Assembly (NCBI GenBank): GCA_018222695.1
Contig: JAAEZV010000035.1
Span: 1 to 10,925 of the forward strand
Origin: Gammaproteobacteria bacterium
GTDB lineage: Bacteria; Pseudomonadota; Gammaproteobacteria; Pseudomonadales; Halieaceae
Reading direction: 5' to 3'
Length of the DNA stretch: 10,925 nt
Below the pieces are notes generated by a model. It was given only the letters and a program-made list of their open reading frames with translations, was not told where the DNA came from and searched no databases. Below, piece by piece: positions 7,813 through 10,925 of this stretch. Every line of letters starts with the position of its first letter. The stretch's first letter is position 1. A program made the position numbers and the translations under genes.

Positions 7813-9128
7813 TGATGGCAACGCAACCCATTAGCCGATTGGACATGGCCCAATCTGACTTCGAGGCCGCATTTGCTCGCTTGCTGATCAGCCCGGCAGA
7901 GGCCGATGCGGAGCTTGCGCAGACCGTGACGCAGATTGTGGCGGCGGTAGCACAAGAGGGGGATGCCGCGCTGGTCCGATACACCAATGATCTGGATCGT
8001 CGAACGGTAGAGGATGCTCAGGCGCTCCGTGTCAGCGGGGATGCCATCGAGCAGGCTTTGTCTGACTTGAACGCGGACGTGTTATCGGCGCTTAAGCGCG
8101 CAGCGGCCCGTATTCGGGCGTTCCATGAACGTCAGCGTGCGGAGAGTTGGCAATATGAGGATGAGGAGGGCAACCTGTTGGGGCAGCGTGTCTCGGCACT
8201 GGATTGCGTAGGTGTTTATGTGCCCGGTGGCCGGGCGACCTATCCGTCTTCGGTACTCATGAACGCGATTCCTGCGAAGGTCGCCGGTGTGGAGCGCGTT
8301 GTAATGGTGGCGCCGGCGCCTGGCGGCGAAATAAACCCCGCGGTGCTGGCTGCAGCGGCGCTGGCGGGCGTTGACGAGGTATTTACCGTGGGCGGCGCCC
8401 AAGCTGTCGCCGCGCTGGCCTATGGCACGGCCACGTTGCCCAGAGTGGACAAAATTGTGGGTCCCGGTAACCGCTTCGTCGCGGAGGCGAAGAGACAGGT
8501 TTTTGGGCGCGTTGGCATTGATATGGTCGCGGGCCCCTCCGAAATTCTGATCCTCGCGGACGGGTCGGTCGACCCCGATTGGGTCACCATGGACTTGTTC
8601 GCACAGGCTGAGCACGACGAATACGCTCAGGCGGTTTTAATCTCACCCGATAGCGAATATTTGGATGCGGTGGCAGCGTGTATCGCACGAGTGCTGCCCA
8701 CGTTGTCACGGCGCGATATTGTGACGGAGGCGCTCAAGAACCGGGGCGCGCTGATCAAGGTACCGGATCTCGAGTCGGCAGTGGCTCTGAGCAATCGTAT
8801 GGCACCCGAGCACCTCGAATTGGCATTGGCAGACCCGGACAGCGTGGTCGGCGATATCCGAGCAGCAGGTGCTATCTTCATGGGAGCGATGTCTTCAGAA
8901 GCGCTTGGGGACTACTGTGCCGGCCCCAACCACGTCCTGCCGACAGCAGGTTCCGCACGATTTGCCTCGCCACTGGGTGTCTATGACTTTCAGCGCCGCA
9001 GCAGTCTGATCAGGGTTTCTGAGCAGGGCGCACAAACGCTGGGTGAAGTCGCGGCAGTGTTGGCTGATGCTGAGGCGCTGGAAGCGCACGGGTTAAGTGC
9101 CCAGAAGCGCATGCGCGGCGGCGACTGA
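7812..9128 (+). CDS. hisD: Histidinol dehydrogenase HisD
   Basis: HisD is the zinc enzyme that oxidises L-histidinol to L-histidine with two NAD+, the last step of the pathway. The 438 residues are close to the E. coli length (434). Landmarks are [48 protein letters not shown], zinc ligands Gln265 and His268 in [10 protein letters not shown], catalytic Glu333-His334 in APEHLEL, zinc ligand Asp367 in [13 protein letters not shown], and zinc ligand His426 in [10 protein letters not shown]. The ATG at 7812 overlaps the hisG stop (TAATG). A second ATG at 7815 is better spaced from the AGG upstream, so the protein may start one residue later. In Pseudomonas hisC usually follows; here the next gene is the oppositely oriented protease, one base after the stop. 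Confidence 0.98.
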   Translation: MMATQPISRLDMAQSDFEAAFARLLISPAEADAELAQTVTQIVAAVAQEGDAALVRYTNDLDRRTVEDAQALRVSGDAIEQALSDLNADVLSALKRAAARIRAFHERQRAESWQYEDEEGNLLGQRVSALDCVGVYVPGGRATYPSSVLMNAIPAKVAGVERVVMVAPAPGGEINPAVLAAAALAGVDEVFTVGGAQAVAALAYGTATLPRVDKIVGPGNRFVAEAKRQVFGRVGIDMVAGPSEILILADGSVDPDWVTMDLFAQAEHDEYAQAVLISPDSEYLDAVAACIARVLPTLSRRDIVTEALKNRGALIKVPDLESAVALSNRMAPEHLELALADPDSVVGDIRAAGAIFMGAMSSEALGDYCAGPNHVLPTAGSARFASPLGVYDFQRRSSLIRVSEQGAQTLGEVAAVLADAEALEAHGLSAQKRMRGGD

Positions 9129-9129
9129 G

Positions 9130-10230
9130 TCAACTGTTGCTGCGGGTGCCGACCACGGCTTCCAATTCGATTGGCACACCCTCGCGATCTAGGTTAACCC
9201 GCAGGAGATGACCCGGTCGCAATTGAGCGATTTGTAACATCGCCGCTCGGCCATCCACGACAGGTTCTCCATCCATGGCGACAATGATGTCATTGAGTTG
9301 GATGCCCGCACGCTGCGCAGGTCCACCGGGAGCAAGATCCGTCACGATCAGCTGCTGGACTGGCCCTCCAGCCTGCTGCTCGCTCAGTAGCACCTCAACG
9401 CTGACGCCGAGCCAGCCGCGAATCACGTGTCCGTACTTGACGATGTCATCCAGCGCCGCCGCAGCCACCTCACTTGGGGTAGCGAGGTTGATCCCGATGC
9501 CAGGGGTCTCCCCGTTGCGCTCGGTGCCTGCGGTATAAATCAGCGTATTGATGCCGACCAAACGACCTTGATGATCAATCAGGGCACCGCCTGAGCTACC
9601 CAGGTGGATGGTGGCATCGGTCTGGATATAACCCTCGTAGGTCGACAACTGTAAACCGAAGCGGCCCACTCCTGAGACGATGCCCTGAGATACAGAGTGA
9701 CCAAAGCCGTAAGGGTTGCCGATGGCCAACACCACGTCACCCACGGCGATGTCCTCGGCATCCGCCAGCGCTATCGGCGTCAACTCCGGCAGGTCGATGT
9801 GCAAAATGGCGAGATCGGTTTCGGGGTCACTGCCCACTACTGAGGCACTGGCTGAACGGCCGTCCGCAAGCAATACCTGAATGGCGTCAGCGCCAGCAAT
9901 CACGTGGTTGTTGGTCACAATATGTCCGGCAGCACTGAGAATCACGCCAGAGCCCAGCGAGCGCTCGATGCGCTGGCGACTGCCGCGGTTGGAAAACAAT
10001 CGACGCTGTAACGGCGAGTTCAGGCGGGGATCAGTGCGGGCATCGACCAATTTGGCGGTGTAGATATTGACCACCGACGGGGTGGCCAGCGCCACGGCAT
10101 CACGATACCCGCCGTTGACCGGCGCGTTCATTGTCTCCTGTGGCTCCAGCACCCATTTATCGAGAATGAGTGCCGCGGCAAGGACGCCGACCAGTGCCGG
10201 CCATACAAAGGCAGTCAGTTCTTGTTTCAC
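9130..10230 (-). CDS. algW: Membrane-anchored periplasmic serine protease, AlgW/DegS family (HtrA type) with PDZ domain
   Basis: In this family the protease senses misfolded outer-membrane proteins through its PDZ domain and cuts the anti-sigma factor (RseA/MucA), releasing sigma-E/AlgU. The 366 residues have an N-terminal membrane anchor (about 8-23), a trypsin-like domain (about 45-262), and one PDZ domain from RGWLGV (271) to the end. A single PDZ plus anchor fits AlgW/DegS rather than DegP/MucD. Catalytic residues are His109 in TNNHV, Asp139 in DPETDLAIL and Ser213. The serine motif reads HLGSSGG instead of the usual NPGNSGG, and the segment after GIG before the PDZ is about two residues longer than in AlgW/DegS. 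The GTG start has GAGGAG six bases upstream. Its place beside hisD resembles Pseudomonas algW. Choice between the names algW and degS is nominal. Confidence 0.9.
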   Translation of the reverse strand: MKQELTAFVWPALVGVLAAALILDKWVLEPQETMNAPVNGGYRDAVALATPSVVNIYTAKLVDARTDPRLNSPLQRRLFSNRGSRQRIERSLGSGVILSAAGHIVTNNHVIAGADAIQVLLADGRSASASVVGSDPETDLAILHIDLPELTPIALADAEDIAVGDVVLAIGNPYGFGHSVSQGIVSGVGRFGLQLSTYEGYIQTDATIHLGSSGGALIDHQGRLVGINTLIYTAGTERNGETPGIGINLATPSEVAAAALDDIVKYGHVIRGWLGVSVEVLLSEQQAGGPVQQLIVTDLAPGGPAQRAGIQLNDIIVAMDGEPVVDGRAAMLQIAQLRPGHLLRVNLDREGVPIELEAVVGTRSNS

Positions 10231-10306
10231 ATCGATCTCCTCGGGGCATTGTAAATGATCGTGCGCTGGTTATTCTCCCCAAAGAGATCACTGGCTTGGA
10301 CGGACC
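10231..10306. other. Divergent intergenic region between the protease gene and the NIF3 gene
   Basis: These 76 bp must serve both genes. A weak rightward candidate is TTGTAA (10249-10254), 16 bp, TATTCT (10271-10276). Leftward, a TACAAT occurs near 10248-10253 without a good -35. No sigma-E-type GGAACTT/TCTGA pair is visible. No terminator or small gene is seen. Confidence 0.35.
10237..10242 (-). promoter_or_regulatory. Ribosome-binding site for the AlgW/DegS-like protease gene
   Basis: On the minus strand GAGGAG lies six bases before the GTG at 10230. It supports that GTG; the overlapping ATG one base out of register is followed at once by a stop. Confidence 0.7.
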
Positions 10307-10925
10307 ATGAGCTGCACTCGGCAACAACTGAACGCATTTTTTGACGATTTACTGGCGCCTCAGCGCTTCAAAGACTATTGCCCAAATGGGTTGCAGGTTG
10401 AAGGAAAAACCGATGTGCGCCATCTGGTGACCGGCGTGACAGCCAGTCAGGCGCTGATCGATGCAGCGCGCGACCGAGGGGCTGACGCCATTCTGGTCCA
10501 TCATGGCTATTTCTGGCGCTCTGAGCCACCTTGTATTACTGGCATGAAAGCGGCACGACTGCGCGCGCTGATCAAGGCCGACATCAATTTGTTTGCCTAC
10601 CATCTGCCACTGGATTGCCATCCGCTGCACGGCAACAACGCAGCGCTCGGCCGGCTAATGGGCATTGAAGCCTGCGAGGCTCTGGACCTGCAAGATCCGG
10701 GGACGCCGGTATTCCGAGGTCAACTCGAGGAGTCGGTCACGGTTCAGGGACTCGCGGACCGACTGGGTGTCGCGTTGGACCGCACACCGCTGGTGATTGG
10801 AGAGGGCGACGTGAAATCAGTGGCATGGTGCACAGGGGCCGGGCAGGGCTATATCGACCTGGCCGCCGATGCGGGCGTTGATGTTTATGTCTCGGGGGAG
10901 GTGTCGGAGCAGACCGCGCATGTGG
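10307..10925 (+). CDS. NIF3/YbgI-family dinuclear metal-binding protein (gene runs off the right edge)
   Basis: NIF3-family proteins (E. coli YbgI; often labelled 'GTP cyclohydrolase I type 2 homologue') form toroidal hexamers with a dinuclear metal site. Their physiological role is not settled. About 206 residues are visible before the window ends. Family marks are YCPNGLQVEG (24-33), a metal-binding pair His65-His66 in VHHGYFW, YHLPLDCHP with Asp103, HGNNAALG, and VYVSGEVSEQTAH near the right edge, where the last His and the Glu two residues or more beyond are expected ligands. E. coli YbgI has corresponding residues at His63, His64 and Asp101. The ATG at 10307 starts the conserved N-terminus; its ribosome site is poor. 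It is divergent from the protease gene, with 76 bp between. The NIF3 gene beside algW is a familiar gammaproteobacterial arrangement. Confidence 0.93.
   Translation, partial: MSCTRQQLNAFFDDLLAPQRFKDYCPNGLQVEGKTDVRHLVTGVTASQALIDAARDRGADAILVHHGYFWRSEPPCITGMKAARLRALIKADINLFAYHLPLDCHPLHGNNAALGRLMGIEACEALDLQDPGTPVFRGQLEESVTVQGLADRLGVALDRTPLVIGEGDVKSVAWCTGAGQGYIDLAADAGVDVYVSGEVSEQTAHV

Noticed and set aside
9107..9116. Perfect 10-base palindrome GCGCATGCGC near the hisD end, considered as a terminator
   Set aside because: It has no loop and no T-tract and lies in conserved coding sequence; such palindromes are frequent in GC-rich DNA.

Overview
The window looks like ordinary chromosomal DNA of a free-living gammaproteobacterium outside the enterics. 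It carries the cell-envelope cluster shared by Pseudomonas, Escherichia and relatives (rpoN, lptB, lptA, lptC, kdsC, kdsD, yrbG | mla, ibaG, murA). This is followed by hisG, hisD, an algW/degS-type protease and a NIF3 gene, the order I recall from Pseudomonas-like genomes. All proteins read as gammaproteobacterial, and base composition looks even and moderately GC-rich. A marine lineage such as Cellvibrionales/Halieaceae is possible, but the sequence alone does not prove it.

Layout. Positions 1-4753 are one leftward gene series. In transcription order it is yrbG (cation/Ca2+ antiporter), kdsD, kdsC, lptC, lptA, lptB and the 5' end of rpoN (sigma-54), with start/stop overlaps or short gaps except for 172 bp before rpoN. 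A 204-bp divergent region (4754-4957) separates it from a rightward series: mlaC, ibaG, murA, hisG, hisD (4958-9128). A leftward algW/degS-like periplasmic serine protease (9130-10230) meets hisD tail to tail. A rightward NIF3-family gene (10307 onward) runs off the end.

Function. KdsD and KdsC make Kdo for the LPS core, LptA/B/C carry LPS to the outer membrane, and MurA commits UDP-GlcNAc to peptidoglycan. MlaC is a periplasmic phospholipid carrier, and the AlgW/DegS-type protease normally reports envelope stress to sigma-E. HisG and HisD are the first and last enzymes of histidine synthesis, a housekeeping pair attached to the envelope operon.

I found no mobile element, phage gene, CRISPR array, RNA gene or new defence system, and I do not think the window holds an undescribed system. 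The points worth a second look are these: mlaC stands alone without mlaFED or mlaB; IbaG lacks its usual C-terminal tail; the protease has an altered motif around its catalytic serine; the stretch before rpoN is open in the rpoN frame and holds an imperfect hairpin; and five genes use GTG or TTG starts, each with a recognisable ribosome-binding site.
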